Assembly: GCA_028565635.1 (NCBI GenBank)
Contig: JAOXYB010027468.1
Span: 1 to 15,506 of the forward strand
Source of the DNA: Phoronis ovalis
Lineage: Eukaryota > Phoronida > Phoronidae
Direction: 5' to 3'
Length of the DNA: 15,506 nucleotides
The position numbers were made by a program, and so were the translations under genes. The notes below the pieces were generated by a model. That model was not told the DNA's origin and searched no databases. It worked only from the letters and a program-made list of their open reading frames with translations. Every line of letters begins with the position of its first letter. The first letter of the stretch is position 1. Below, in pieces: positions 9,801 through 15,506 of this stretch.

Positions 9801-12539
9801 GGAAAAACAATAAACTTGCAACAATGTTATCGAAATGAAAAAATTTATTCAAATTAACAAAACATTAATAAAAGCCTAATTACTTGAAAACAAGTGGATT
9901 TGTTAGCATTCATACAATGTCTATTGATTGTGTTATATTTTTAAATTGTAATAGTTGTATTGTCAGTAGCCGCTCATACATTCAACATCAATTTTTGTAT
10001 GCTTTCAGAATACAACTGCTTCATATAAATATAAACTCTAGACCTATGTTAACTGAACCCCGTGAAAACGCAAATTCCTATATTACGAAGCTTACATCAC
10101 AGCCCAGCAGATATCATGATAGTTCCAATTATGTTTCTTAGCCATTTCAATGATTCTGACAGCCTTTTGGATACCAGAGTCATAGCGCTCACTTCTTGAT
10201 TGGAAGTATGTTTCCTTGCAAAAAAGTGGATCACTGAATAAGACATTCTCTGAAAGTGGAAAAGTTGAACACAAATATTTTTTTAAAGATTATATCTTCA
10301 CAGCCAGAAGTTCTAAAGCCAGGTCATAGGTGGCATACCTTCAAGGTTGCCAATTGTCCAAATTTCCCAATTTTGATTCAGAGGATATAGCTCTAATTTT
10401 CCTAAACCTTGCCTCAGTTTTTTTCCTTCATATTCTAGGTTTCATTCAGGGGGCAGTCAATATGAAAGTGGGAAGGCATGTTCCAACAAATGTTCGTGCA
10501 AAAGGTATATTTTTGAGCCACAGGAGTGTTCTGCTCTTTGGATATGTTTTTTGCCCAAAATCACAAAGGGGTGTTCTTTATGTTATGACCCTTTCTTTGT
10601 GTGGTCTCTAAATTTTCCCTTCATTAGGTCAATATAGGTTCAGCACAACTGGATGTTTTTTCCAATTTAGTCATCTGACTCTCTCAGGGTGTTATTTCTT
10701 TGAAAAGGTCTCTTAATTTTGGAGGCCAAGGGTCACTCCATGAGAGGCTTTTTGAAAAATCCACGTTTGAACATGGGTACCCACTTTCATATTGCTTGCC
10801 CCCTGGGGGTTTCATAGTTAACGCATTCCGAGCATAATCACAAAATGAATTTAAACCAGCAGTTAAAAAGTCCACTTAGAACACAATACTCCAGATACAC
10901 ATAAACTTAAGACAAGCCTGTTCAACGTATGACGCAAAGTTATACTAGAAATTACTTAAAATAAAAACTGTAACAGGGAATTTATGACTACTTTGTCCAA
11001 GTATGCAATCCCAGGGTGACTTGCATACAGTTGACGATGAAATGTTAGAAATGATATCATTACAGAATTATAGGAAATATTTGAAAAATGAATTTACAGG
11101 GTTCGTACAAGATTTTCAGGGAAAAATTCAAGCACTTTTTAATGCCTTTTCCAGGCAAAAATTTCAACTTTCAAGCACTTGTCGTAGGTAGGTCAGAAAA
11201 ATTTGTCGTCATAACAAATCCAAGACAGACTCACATATTAGTTAGATCACCTGTCAGTAGTAAATCAAGGTTTTGTAAAATGGAAATAATTTCCATCCAG
11301 CTCTTAAAAGTTTGATTAAGCCTATTTAAGACCTATGGAGTGGCTTTCAAGGCCATTTGGCCAAAATTCAAGACCTTTTCAAGGCTGAACTAAATTTAAG
11401 ACTTTTTCAAGAAACCCTTTAAAATTCAAGACCTTTTCAAGACTGTACGAACCCTGATTTAGAAATTTCTGTTTAGTAGATAACCTACGCTATTAAAACT
11501 ATCATCAGGAAATCATCATCTCACAAGAAACATTTATTTGTTTATAAAGCAGGGCTCGACATCTACAATGGTCCGAGAGCCCGAGGCCACTAAAATGTTG
11601 TTCGGGCCACATGAACTGCAGCTGCTGTTGGCCCGACGGGCCACCTACTGGCACCTATCTCCTGGTCTCCAACACAAAAAGATGCTTCCTGTTGTCGTTT
11701 GGCAAGTAAATAGTTACCGGAATTGCGTATCGTTTATAAAAAGGGATTGGGTTGTTTTTTTTGTTTGTCATTTTTTTTACAAGGGAACTTGTATATTCTA
11801 TAAAACAACAATTAGCTCAACTGTTTTACAAAAGGTATATCATGTTATGTAGTACCATACATGTAGTATATCAGTAACTCAATGGTACGATGCTTAAAGG
11901 TCATATTAAATATTTACAGCTATTCCATCACACAGTACTTTGTTCTGGTTTGCATAGCCTTTGTTGTCATAAATATCATGATAACATTTATCCCAGCATT
12001 AAAGTGCAATTAATATTAGCCCATAAAATATTTAAGTATCCCCCTTCACCTTTTATCTAAGCTGATTGTGCAAAATGGGTGACATTAAAACAACATTTAA
12101 AATTAACAAGATCACTCAATTACTAATTTTATATTTAATAAGAATAATTAATAATGGACAAAGTATAGTCATAGATGCAGTGAACTGCTACATCAGAGGG
12201 AGATCGGCTTTAGACCATATCTCATAGTTATACCCCGGGAGAGCACATTTGCACTTTGGATTGGAATTACTATTAGTCCTGGATACATAACCTTTCTACG
12301 GTGACCTTACGTATTAAGGTTATGATGTACCTGGGACTAGATTTGTACAGCGACATAAACAAGTTTTCTCCACACACCAACTTTAGCCGTAAAATCTTAC
12401 CAAGATGCTTACGCCTTTTTGTTCCTTCATGACCCCCGTCTATCAGTGTAGTCAAAATATTCTTATCGAATGTCGCATTTCGTCTCTCTACTTCTAAATC
12501 GTGGTTGACAAGCGGAGCATCAGTAGCAGTCGGCACCAT
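3728..12539 (-). CDS. Peroxisomal-type acyl-CoA oxidase, 14 exons
   Basis: The family enzyme is FAD-dependent and turns acyl-CoA into trans-2-enoyl-CoA plus hydrogen peroxide, the first step of peroxisomal beta-oxidation. Minus-strand exons, in order: 12539-12401, 10249-10096, 9798-9644, 9207-9100, 8601-8482, 8122-8007, 7703-7534, 7143-6981, 6352-6162, 5734-5579, 5181-5076, 4715-4572, 3963-3893, 3812-3728. All introns are GT-AG and the frame is kept throughout (1878 nt, 625 residues). Visible motifs are [10 protein letters not shown] (141-150, flavin/acyl site), KWWPG in exon 4, GDIGPK in exon 6, [11 protein letters not shown] in exon 8, CGGHG (402-406) and VEGENTV. In the last, E427 aligns with the catalytic glutamate of mammalian ACOX1 (E421). 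The sequence resembles ACOX1 and ACOX2 about equally, and ACOXL is possible, so no symbol is given. Oddity: the usual C-terminal DAF...YDGNVY block and the SKL-type peroxisomal signal are missing. It shares a promoter region with PIGZ. Confidence 0.9.
3893..3963 (-). CDS. Acyl-CoA oxidase exon 13
   Basis: The acceptor ATCTCTTATAG leads into [15 protein letters not shown] and ELELLAII, matching the family's [20 protein letters not shown]. It ends in phase 2 before the consensus donor GTAAGT. Confidence 0.82.
3964..4571 (-). other. Acyl-CoA oxidase intron 12
   Basis: A 608-bp AT-rich intron with homopolymer T and A runs. The open frame at 4415-4648 on the plus strand is antisense to exon 12 and has no family resemblance. 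I see no repeat or RNA gene in it. Confidence 0.6.
4572..4715 (-). CDS. Acyl-CoA oxidase exon 12
   Basis: The acceptor TTGTTTTGCAG leads into [15 protein letters not shown], then [13 protein letters not shown] and HSGEFLK, equivalent to AHCHYVVVKLFSEKL, LRSLCLLYSLYGI and NAGDFLQ in ACOX1. It ends in phase 0 before GTAAGA. Confidence 0.87.
5076..5181 (-). CDS. Acyl-CoA oxidase exon 11
   Basis: The acceptor TTTTCTTTCTCAG is followed by [20 protein letters not shown] and SQEFVVAAR, matching the C-terminal helical domain (KLRAARLVEIAAKN, then TSVDLVRASEAH). It ends in phase 0 before GTAAGA. Confidence 0.84.
5579..5734 (-). CDS. Acyl-CoA oxidase exon 10
   Basis: The acceptor TATTTTTTACAG leads into [13 protein letters not shown] and LQYLMSDT, then the linker and C-terminal helical domain up to LYQHRAKR. 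It ends in phase 2 before GTACGA. Confidence 0.86.
6162..6352 (-). CDS. Acyl-CoA oxidase exon 9 (CGGHG and catalytic Glu)
   Basis: The exon codes for [24 protein letters not shown] and [16 protein letters not shown]. Glu427 in VEGENTV occupies the catalytic-base position. The loop between CGGHGY and the glutamate ([16 protein letters not shown]) differs from the ACOX1 form but has a similar length. It ends in phase 2 before GTAAGT. Confidence 0.92.
6353..6980 (-). other. Acyl-CoA oxidase intron 8
   Basis: A 628-bp intron, the second longest in the gene. Its exon 8-proximal half (6622-6860) is a degenerate tandem repeat, described separately. The remainder is AT-rich and unremarkable. Confidence 0.6.
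6622..6860. repeat. Degenerate tandem repeat in oxidase intron 8
   Basis: The core GTGGATCCAGTTTTTTTTA (from 6625) returns as GTGAATCCAGTTTTTTTTA (from 6699), 74 bp apart. Related half-units occur between and after them: GAGGATCTGGTTTTCTGG near 6657, GTAGATCTGCTG near 6731 and GAGAATCCAGTTCTTG near 6848. Segments such as AAATTAGC link the units. The basic period looks like about 35-37 bp, with heavy divergence toward the right end. It is probably an old minisatellite or an internally repetitive transposon fragment. Confidence 0.6.
6981..7143 (-). CDS. Acyl-CoA oxidase exon 8 ([11 protein letters not shown])
   Basis: The acceptor ATTATATTATAG is followed by [20 protein letters not shown] and AQAYAFHF, nearly identical to mammalian ACOX1 here. 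It ends in phase 0 at NLAV before GTAGGA. Confidence 0.9.
7534..7703 (-). CDS. Acyl-CoA oxidase exon 7
   Basis: The acceptor is TTTTGTGCAG. The exon codes for [12 protein letters not shown], then [18 protein letters not shown] and [17 protein letters not shown], the last being a hallmark of the family. It ends in phase 2 before GTAAGA. Confidence 0.9.
8007..8122 (-). CDS. Acyl-CoA oxidase exon 6 ([16 protein letters not shown])
   Basis: The acceptor TTTCCAG leads into [25 protein letters not shown] and NMLMKFYE. The donor must be GTTCGA to join in phase 0 to VTPEGKF, which fits the family alignment (KYAQVKPDGTY) but is a weak splice site. Confidence 0.85.
8482..8601 (-). CDS. Acyl-CoA oxidase exon 5
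   Basis: The acceptor CCAACATTTCAG is followed by [29 protein letters not shown] and LLPG. These align with LGKTSNHAIVLAQL and GLHAFIVPIRE...PLPG of ACOX1. The longer open frame here (8364-8582) is a different frame and is not the coding one. The exon ends in phase 1 before GTACAT. Confidence 0.88.
9100..9207 (-). CDS. Acyl-CoA oxidase exon 4 ([13 protein letters not shown])
   Basis: The acceptor is TTTTTTAACAG. The exon codes for [19 protein letters not shown] and KWWPGA, strongly conserved in acyl-CoA oxidases. It ends in phase 1 before the consensus donor GTAAGT. Confidence 0.92.
9644..9798 (-). CDS. Acyl-CoA oxidase exon 3 ([10 protein letters not shown] motif)
   Basis: The acceptor is TTTTTCCAG. 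The exon codes for [16 protein letters not shown] and then the family signature [10 protein letters not shown] (141-150), which contacts flavin and substrate. It ends in phase 1 at CATG before GTATGT. Confidence 0.92.
10096..10249 (-). CDS. Acyl-CoA oxidase exon 2 (residues 47-97)
   Basis: The acceptor TTTCCACTTTCAG is followed by [10 protein letters not shown] and [15 protein letters not shown], matching the family's ENMILNDPDF and RSQRYEVAVRKSA region. It ends in phase 2 before GTAAGC. Confidence 0.88.
10446..10807. mobile_element. Non-autonomous inverted-repeat DNA transposon (hAT-like MITE) in oxidase intron 1
   Basis: The left end reads CAGGGGGCAGTCAATATGAA from 10447, and the right end read on the minus strand reads CAGGGGGCAAGCAATATGAA from 10805. 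Similarity continues inward through GTGGG and CATGTTC for about 40 bp, with a few mismatches. The element is flanked by a perfect 8-bp direct repeat GGTTTCAT at 10438-10445 and 10808-10815. An 8-bp target duplication with CAGGG-type ends fits the hAT superfamily. No transposase is encoded: the inner reading frames are short and unlike any known protein, so it would depend on an enzyme supplied elsewhere. Confidence 0.82.
10816..11096 (-). other. Intron 1 spacer between the two transposons
   Basis: About 280 bp of AT-rich intron sequence with no feature that I recognise. Confidence 0.5.
11097..11456. mobile_element. Second non-autonomous inverted-repeat element (MITE), 360 bp
   Basis: The termini are a perfect 13-bp inverted repeat: CAGGGTTCGTACA at 11097-11109 and TGTACGAACCCTG at 11444-11456. 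The copies are flanked by ATTTA at 11092-11096 and 11457-11461, a possible 5-bp target duplication. The interior is built from CAAG-rich motifs: a 21-bp segment starting AAAATTCAAGACC is perfectly repeated at 11363 and 11421, and a relative AAATTCAAGCAC lies near 11124. No transposase is present. The ends look hAT-like, but a 5-bp flanking repeat is not the usual 8, so the superfamily is uncertain. Confidence 0.8.
11462..12400 (-). other. Proximal part of acyl-CoA oxidase intron 1
   Basis: About 940 bp of intron next to exon 1. Apart from the GC-rich repeat-like patch at 11551-11655, it is AT-rich without recognisable content. The plus-strand frame at 11538-11852 begins inside that patch and has no family resemblance. 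Confidence 0.5.
11551..11655. repeat. GC-rich repeat-like fragment with CAGGGCTCGAC end
   Basis: A locally GC-rich patch starting CAGGGCTCGACA in AT-rich intron. It contains GGGCCA/TGGCCC arms and several CCCGA/TCGGG words. The start resembles the terminus of a DNA transposon, but no matching TGTCGAGCCCTG end was found nearby, so it may be a truncated or decayed copy. Confidence 0.4.
12401..12539 (-). CDS. Acyl-CoA oxidase exon 1 (residues 1-46)
   Basis: The ATG at 12539 has A at -3 and G at +4. It encodes the family's N-terminal helical region, including [15 protein letters not shown] and the basic KRRK segment that aligns with [21 protein letters not shown]-type sequence in mammalian enzymes. 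It ends in phase 1 before the donor GTAAGA. Confidence 0.88.
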
Positions 12540-12589
12540 GATTTTATTCAACCTTGACCCCAGAAAAACTCCGCTCTTTAGAACAGAAG

Positions 12590-12628
12590 ATGCAAATCAA
12601 AAGTACTTCCGTAAAAGCTTCAACTTGA
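12590..12628 (+). promoter_or_regulatory. Upstream ORF 1 before PIGZ
   Basis: ATG at 12590 opens a 12-codon frame ending at TGA 12626-12628. The stop shares its last base with the ATG of the next upstream ORF (TGATG). It is relevant only if PIGZ transcription starts upstream of 12590. Confidence 0.35.
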
Positions 12629-12645
12629 TGAGCTATCACTTGTAG
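12628..12645 (+). promoter_or_regulatory. Upstream ORF 2 before PIGZ
   Basis: ATG-AGC-TAT-CAC-TTG-TAG, five codons plus stop, ends four bases before the PIGZ start codon at 12650. So short a gap would disfavour efficient reinitiation, so this could lower PIGZ translation if it is included in the mRNA. Confidence 0.4.
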
Positions 12646-12649
12646 TACT

Positions 12650-12761
12650 ATGCCGAATATTTGGTGGTTGCTTGTCATTATCAGAGTTTTGTGGACTCTA
12701 TATGGACAGACAGGGTATATTCACCCAGACGAATTTTTCCAATCCGTAGAGGTGGTAGCTG
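12650..12761 (+). CDS. PIGZ: PIGZ exon 1 (residues 1-37 plus one base)
   Basis: A short hydrophobic N-terminal segment ([11 protein letters not shown]) precedes [13 protein letters not shown] and ends at EVVA before GTTAGT. It holds the acidic HPDE motif. Confidence 0.93.
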
Positions 12762-14846
12762 GTTAGTGTCATATCTATGAACTGAATTTACTACTAGATC
12801 GAAGTGCTATGATATTATTACTTACTAACTTAGCCCTAATTATTACTATAAATACTATGTCATGGACTATGATCAGTTATAGAATATAGTTACTGTTATT
12901 ATTCTAAGGCATTTTTTTCTGCGGCTCTTCTGTTTCTCCTTGTTTTCCAGTACTCCAGGGGTTAAATCCGAGTATTTCTAGGACCTGTGCGTGTCCTGTT
13001 GATGACCGAGTTTGAACTTGGTTTCTTCTATCTTTCTTGGTAGTGACAGACGGACATGCTAACTATTGCACCACCGCAGCTCTTAAAAAGACTCATTAGC
13101 AAATGAGTCCATGGGCTGCCTTTAGTAAGTTGCAACTTACATCCATTATTGATAATATTTATACTTTAATTTGCAGGTGATATTTTCCATTTTGATGTAT
13201 ACAGACCATGGGAATTTAACAACTCTCACATATCACAACCCATTCGAAGTATTGTCTTACCATATGCAACATCAGGATTTGCATTTTATGCAGTGAAATT
13301 TTTGAGTAAATTATCAGAAACACAGCAATTGATAAATGCAAATTATTTGTTAATTACGTCAAGACTGTTAATGGTAGTGCTAAGTATAGTAGGAGACTTG
13401 ACAATACACAGACTGTGTTCATTGCTAAACAAAGATTGTCATGGTCATTGTGTTGTTATGTATGCCACATCTTATATCACGATGGTTTACTTCACAAGAA
13501 CTTTATCCAATACTATAGAAGCGTTCTTGTTTACCATCTTGTTATATGGAGTTATTAGCTCGATGTTTAAAACAACAGATAAAGAAAATGAAACTCATGT
13601 ACCTTGTGCTTGTACTGAGAACAGTAATTTGATATGTTTTACTGTGATAGCAGGCTTATTCAACAGACCAACGTTTGCAGCATTTTGTTTGATTCCATGT
13701 GCAGCGTGGCTTTTGCATGCTGATAGATACCCTAAAACAAGTTATAGATTCTCAAAACATACATATCACAAAGCATGCGCGTGCATCATACCCGCTAGCA
13801 TGTGTGCAATTTTGTTCATCACGTGCGATTCTGTATATTACGGATTTTTGAAGATACCTCAGTATGATGAATTTATAAGTTTATTGTCTGAGTTAATCAC
13901 CGACTTTCCAAACAAACTAATACTTGATTTCCATTGGCTGAGAGCTCGTAACCTTACGATAACACCATATAACTTTATAAGATACAACACCAATGGCTCA
14001 AACTTGGCAGAACATGGTCTGCATCCAAGATTCACTCATATGGTTGTTAACATGCCTCTGCTGTTTGGACCTATGATCATAACAGCTGCTTACAAATTGA
14101 TAAAGGCTATATTGGGAAGAAGTAAATCACAAGACAAGAATATGCAAGAAACAACTGCAACAGAGAAAGACCTTTTTTCAGTAGACTCCCTGCTCGTGTT
14201 GAGTGTTATAATTCCATTACTTGCTTTATCTATATTTCCGCATCAAGAAGCACGATTTTTGATACCTCTTTTAACCCCTTTGTTATTTTTGGTATCGAGA
14301 AAATTGCACAGTCAAATCTTCACAGTTGTATGGGTAGTGTTCAATTTATCAGGAATGTTATTTTATGGAAGTCTTCACCAAGGTGGGTTGATACCATGTT
14401 TAGGATATCTGCATCAGAATCTCCCAACACCCAGCTTTTTAGTTTTTCATAAGACATATATGCCACCTCGATTTTTGCTAGGGACACCGAGGTTTTCTGC
14501 AGGGAATGTTCATACCGTCATTGACTTGGCGGGTGTTTCGATTGACTTGGCACATGAGGAGATTGAAAAGACTATTTTAAATCAGAATCTTGGTTCACAA
14601 GAAAAAGACTGTATCTCGGTTGAAGACTGTTGTAGAATCTACTTAATTTCACCAATATCTATAAGCAGATATTCTGTGTCGCATAATTTTAAGTACAAAT
14701 TTACTCTTGTTCAAGAATTTCGGCCACATCTCTCAATGGAGGATCCACCATCTATTTTGATATCGCAAAATAGTTTTCAAACTTTTGTTAGGGAATTACA
14801 TGAGGCACTAAAACTTAATTTGTACTGTATTAGTTCGCTATCATAG
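12650..14846 (+). CDS. PIGZ: PIGZ, GPI mannosyltransferase 4 (SMP3 homologue)
   Basis: Two exons, 12650-12761 and 13177-14846, join in phase 1 across a GT-AG intron (G|GTTAGT...TTTGCAG|GT) to give 593 residues; human PIGZ has 579. The family enzyme is a multi-pass ER membrane glycosyltransferase of GT22. It uses dolichol-phosphate-mannose to add the fourth, alpha-1,2-linked mannose to the GPI precursor. Evidence includes [15 protein letters not shown] at 21-35, with the acidic pair D27-E28 of the first luminal loop (the catalytic-site region of this class), then [20 protein letters not shown] and FNRPTFAAF. Further on are [31 protein letters not shown] from H393, LHQGGLIP and [11 protein letters not shown], all matching human PIGZ. 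Numerous hydrophobic segments are evident. The start is fixed by an in-frame stop at 12629-12631 and by A at -3. It lies head to head with the acyl-CoA oxidase. Confidence 0.95.
12912..13083 (-). mobile_element. tRNA-derived SINE, antisense in the PIGZ intron
   Basis: Read on the minus strand, the element begins GCTGCGGTGGTGCAATAGTT, with a good Pol III box A (TGGTGCAATAG, ending near 13063). CATGTCCGTCTGTCAC follows, then a box B-like GTTCAAACTC (13017-13008), about 38 bp after box A, as in tRNA genes. A non-tRNA body follows and ends in a short A7 run (12918-12912). An imperfect GC(G/A)GCTCTT pair at 12921 and 13076 on the plus strand might be a decayed target duplication. It is not a functional tRNA, because the acceptor stem does not close. 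Confidence 0.7.
13090..13109. repeat. Perfect 8-bp hairpin in the PIGZ intron
   Basis: GACTCATT, loop AGCA, AATGAGTC forms a perfect stem next to the 5' end of the SINE. Its function is unknown; it may be chance or insertion-related. Confidence 0.5.
13177..14846 (+). CDS. PIGZ: PIGZ exon 2 (residues 38-593)
   Basis: The acceptor TTTAATTTGCAG leads into [14 protein letters not shown], aligning with the EDILGVQAARPWEF region of human PIGZ, and the exon then runs uninterrupted to TAG at 14844-14846. The first in-frame GTG at 13293 is internal (V77) and not a start. Confidence 0.94.
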
Positions 14847-15506
14847 TACATATGTTACAAAGAAAATAATTATTGCCACCAATGATGTTGTGTTGTTTAA
14901 AAAAAGTTAAATTCCCATTTGCACTTTATTAATCAGTGTACAGTGTATGCCATAGTATATATGATAAATCTTTGATTGCTGTCTCCACCTGGTGTTAATT
15001 ATGGAAATTACATAACTCTAAGGTTTGATATGGAGCACCAGCTATTTGTAGACCAAAAGATGATTTTCAAGCTACTTTGTATATTGAGCAATCCTGTATC
15101 AAGTATGTTATTACTATGGTGTGCGCTTTAAGAACAATGACCTGGTAGCACTGACATCTCGTGGAGAAACTAAGTCTGCAGCAGATAGATTGAGGATTTA
15201 GTACAGGGTCCTCTTAGACATGGCTGTTCCAGCCTCCCCCCTAATGCTTCGCATGCAAATGAATACATTCAATAGAAATCAAAATATATCTTCCATTATA
15301 TTAAAGGTAACTGTTACGTTTAGATTTTTTTCCCGCTATGATATATTTAATATATCCAAGATAATATAGTTTACGTGGTTTTAATCAATCAGCTTTCAGT
15401 ATTTCCGTACACTATATTATCGTATTGCACGGCGTCAAGCAGGACGCGAAGAGAATATTGTACACGCTGGGATCATATTGTACGCTCTGGAAACGAGGCC
15501 GTACAA
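14847..15506 (+). other. PIGZ 3' UTR and flank
   Basis: No canonical AATAAA follows PIGZ in the first several hundred bases. The nearest variant is ATTAAA at 15300-15305, which would give a 3' UTR of about 0.45 kb. A second octamer ATGCAAAT lies at 15253-15260 and a GATATAT/ATATATC inverted pair near 15340. The last 60 bases carry a short direct repeat, ATATTGTAC, at 15455 and 15475. No gene is seen. Confidence 0.5.

Larger units (their letters stand above)
12540..12649. promoter_or_regulatory. Putative bidirectional promoter between acyl-CoA oxidase and PIGZ
   Basis: Only 110 bp separate the divergent start codons, so both 5' UTRs and at least part of both promoters must lie here. There is no TATA box in an obvious place. 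Visible sites are an ETS-type element ACTTCCGT (12605-12612; minus strand ACGGAAGT) and a perfect octamer ATGCAAAT (12590-12597). ETS sites are typical of TATA-less bidirectional promoters in animals. Transcription start sites cannot be placed from sequence. Confidence 0.6.

Noticed and set aside
10330-10611. Plus-strand open frame of 93 codons in oxidase intron 1
   Set aside because: It straddles the left end of a non-autonomous transposon and has no known protein similarity.
11003-11315. Overlapping plus-strand frames near the second transposon
   Set aside because: They lie within or across the 360-bp inverted-repeat element and look like repeat sequence rather than protein.
12548-12561. 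Possible DR1/PPAR-type element (minus strand GGGGTCAAGGTTGA) before the oxidase
   Set aside because: The first half-site is close to consensus, but the second matches at only three of six positions. It is not enough to claim a nuclear-receptor site.
13005-13083. Intact tRNA gene on the minus strand
   Set aside because: Box A and box B-like motifs are present, but the acceptor stem does not close and box B is degenerate. A SINE explains it better.
1-15506. Prokaryotic operon, phage, CRISPR or defence-system content
   Set aside because: The genes are spliced, animal-type families with GT-AG introns and poly(A) signals. No spaced direct-repeat array of CRISPR type is present.

Overview
The window is eukaryotic nuclear DNA, AT-rich (roughly two thirds A+T by eye), with GT-AG introns, AATAAA signals, a tRNA-derived SINE and small inverted-repeat transposons. 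An intronless RING/B-box TRIM gene beside ordinary multi-exon metabolic genes, together with the repeat types, suggests a lophotrochozoan animal, most likely a bivalve mollusc. The species cannot be read from the sequence itself.

Layout. (1) 1-1020: 5' flank or 5'-UTR intron of the first gene, with a cluster of hairpin-forming repeats at about 535-775 and a splice acceptor at 1019-1020. (2) 1030-3006, plus strand: a complete 658-residue TRIM-type E3 ubiquitin ligase in one exon (RING, two B-boxes, coiled coil, NHL-like C-terminal region). (3) 12539 down to 3728, minus strand: a peroxisomal-type acyl-CoA oxidase. It was reassembled here as 14 exons that keep frame across 13 introns and give a 625-residue product with intact flavin and catalytic motifs but an atypical C-terminus. 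(4) 12650-14846, plus strand: the GPI mannosyltransferase 4 gene PIGZ (SMP3 homologue), two exons and 593 residues. (5) 14847-15506: 3' flank with little recognisable content.

Gene relations. The acyl-CoA oxidase and PIGZ are head to head, with only 110 bp between their start codons. They probably share a bidirectional promoter, which holds an ETS-type site and a perfect octamer. The TRIM gene and the acyl-CoA oxidase are tail to tail, with opposed AATAAA signals 30 bp apart, so their transcripts probably abut or overlap. The three proteins belong to unrelated processes (ubiquitin ligation, peroxisomal fatty acid oxidation, GPI-anchor assembly in the ER). Nothing in the window joins them into one pathway.

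Mobile DNA. Oxidase intron 1 holds two non-autonomous inverted-repeat elements of about 360 bp, one flanked by a perfect 8-bp direct repeat. The PIGZ intron holds a minus-strand tRNA-derived SINE. Oxidase intron 8 carries a degenerate tandem array. I found no convincing undescribed multi-gene system. The most useful leads are the compact divergent promoter with its chained upstream ORFs, the unusual oxidase C-terminus, and the repeats.
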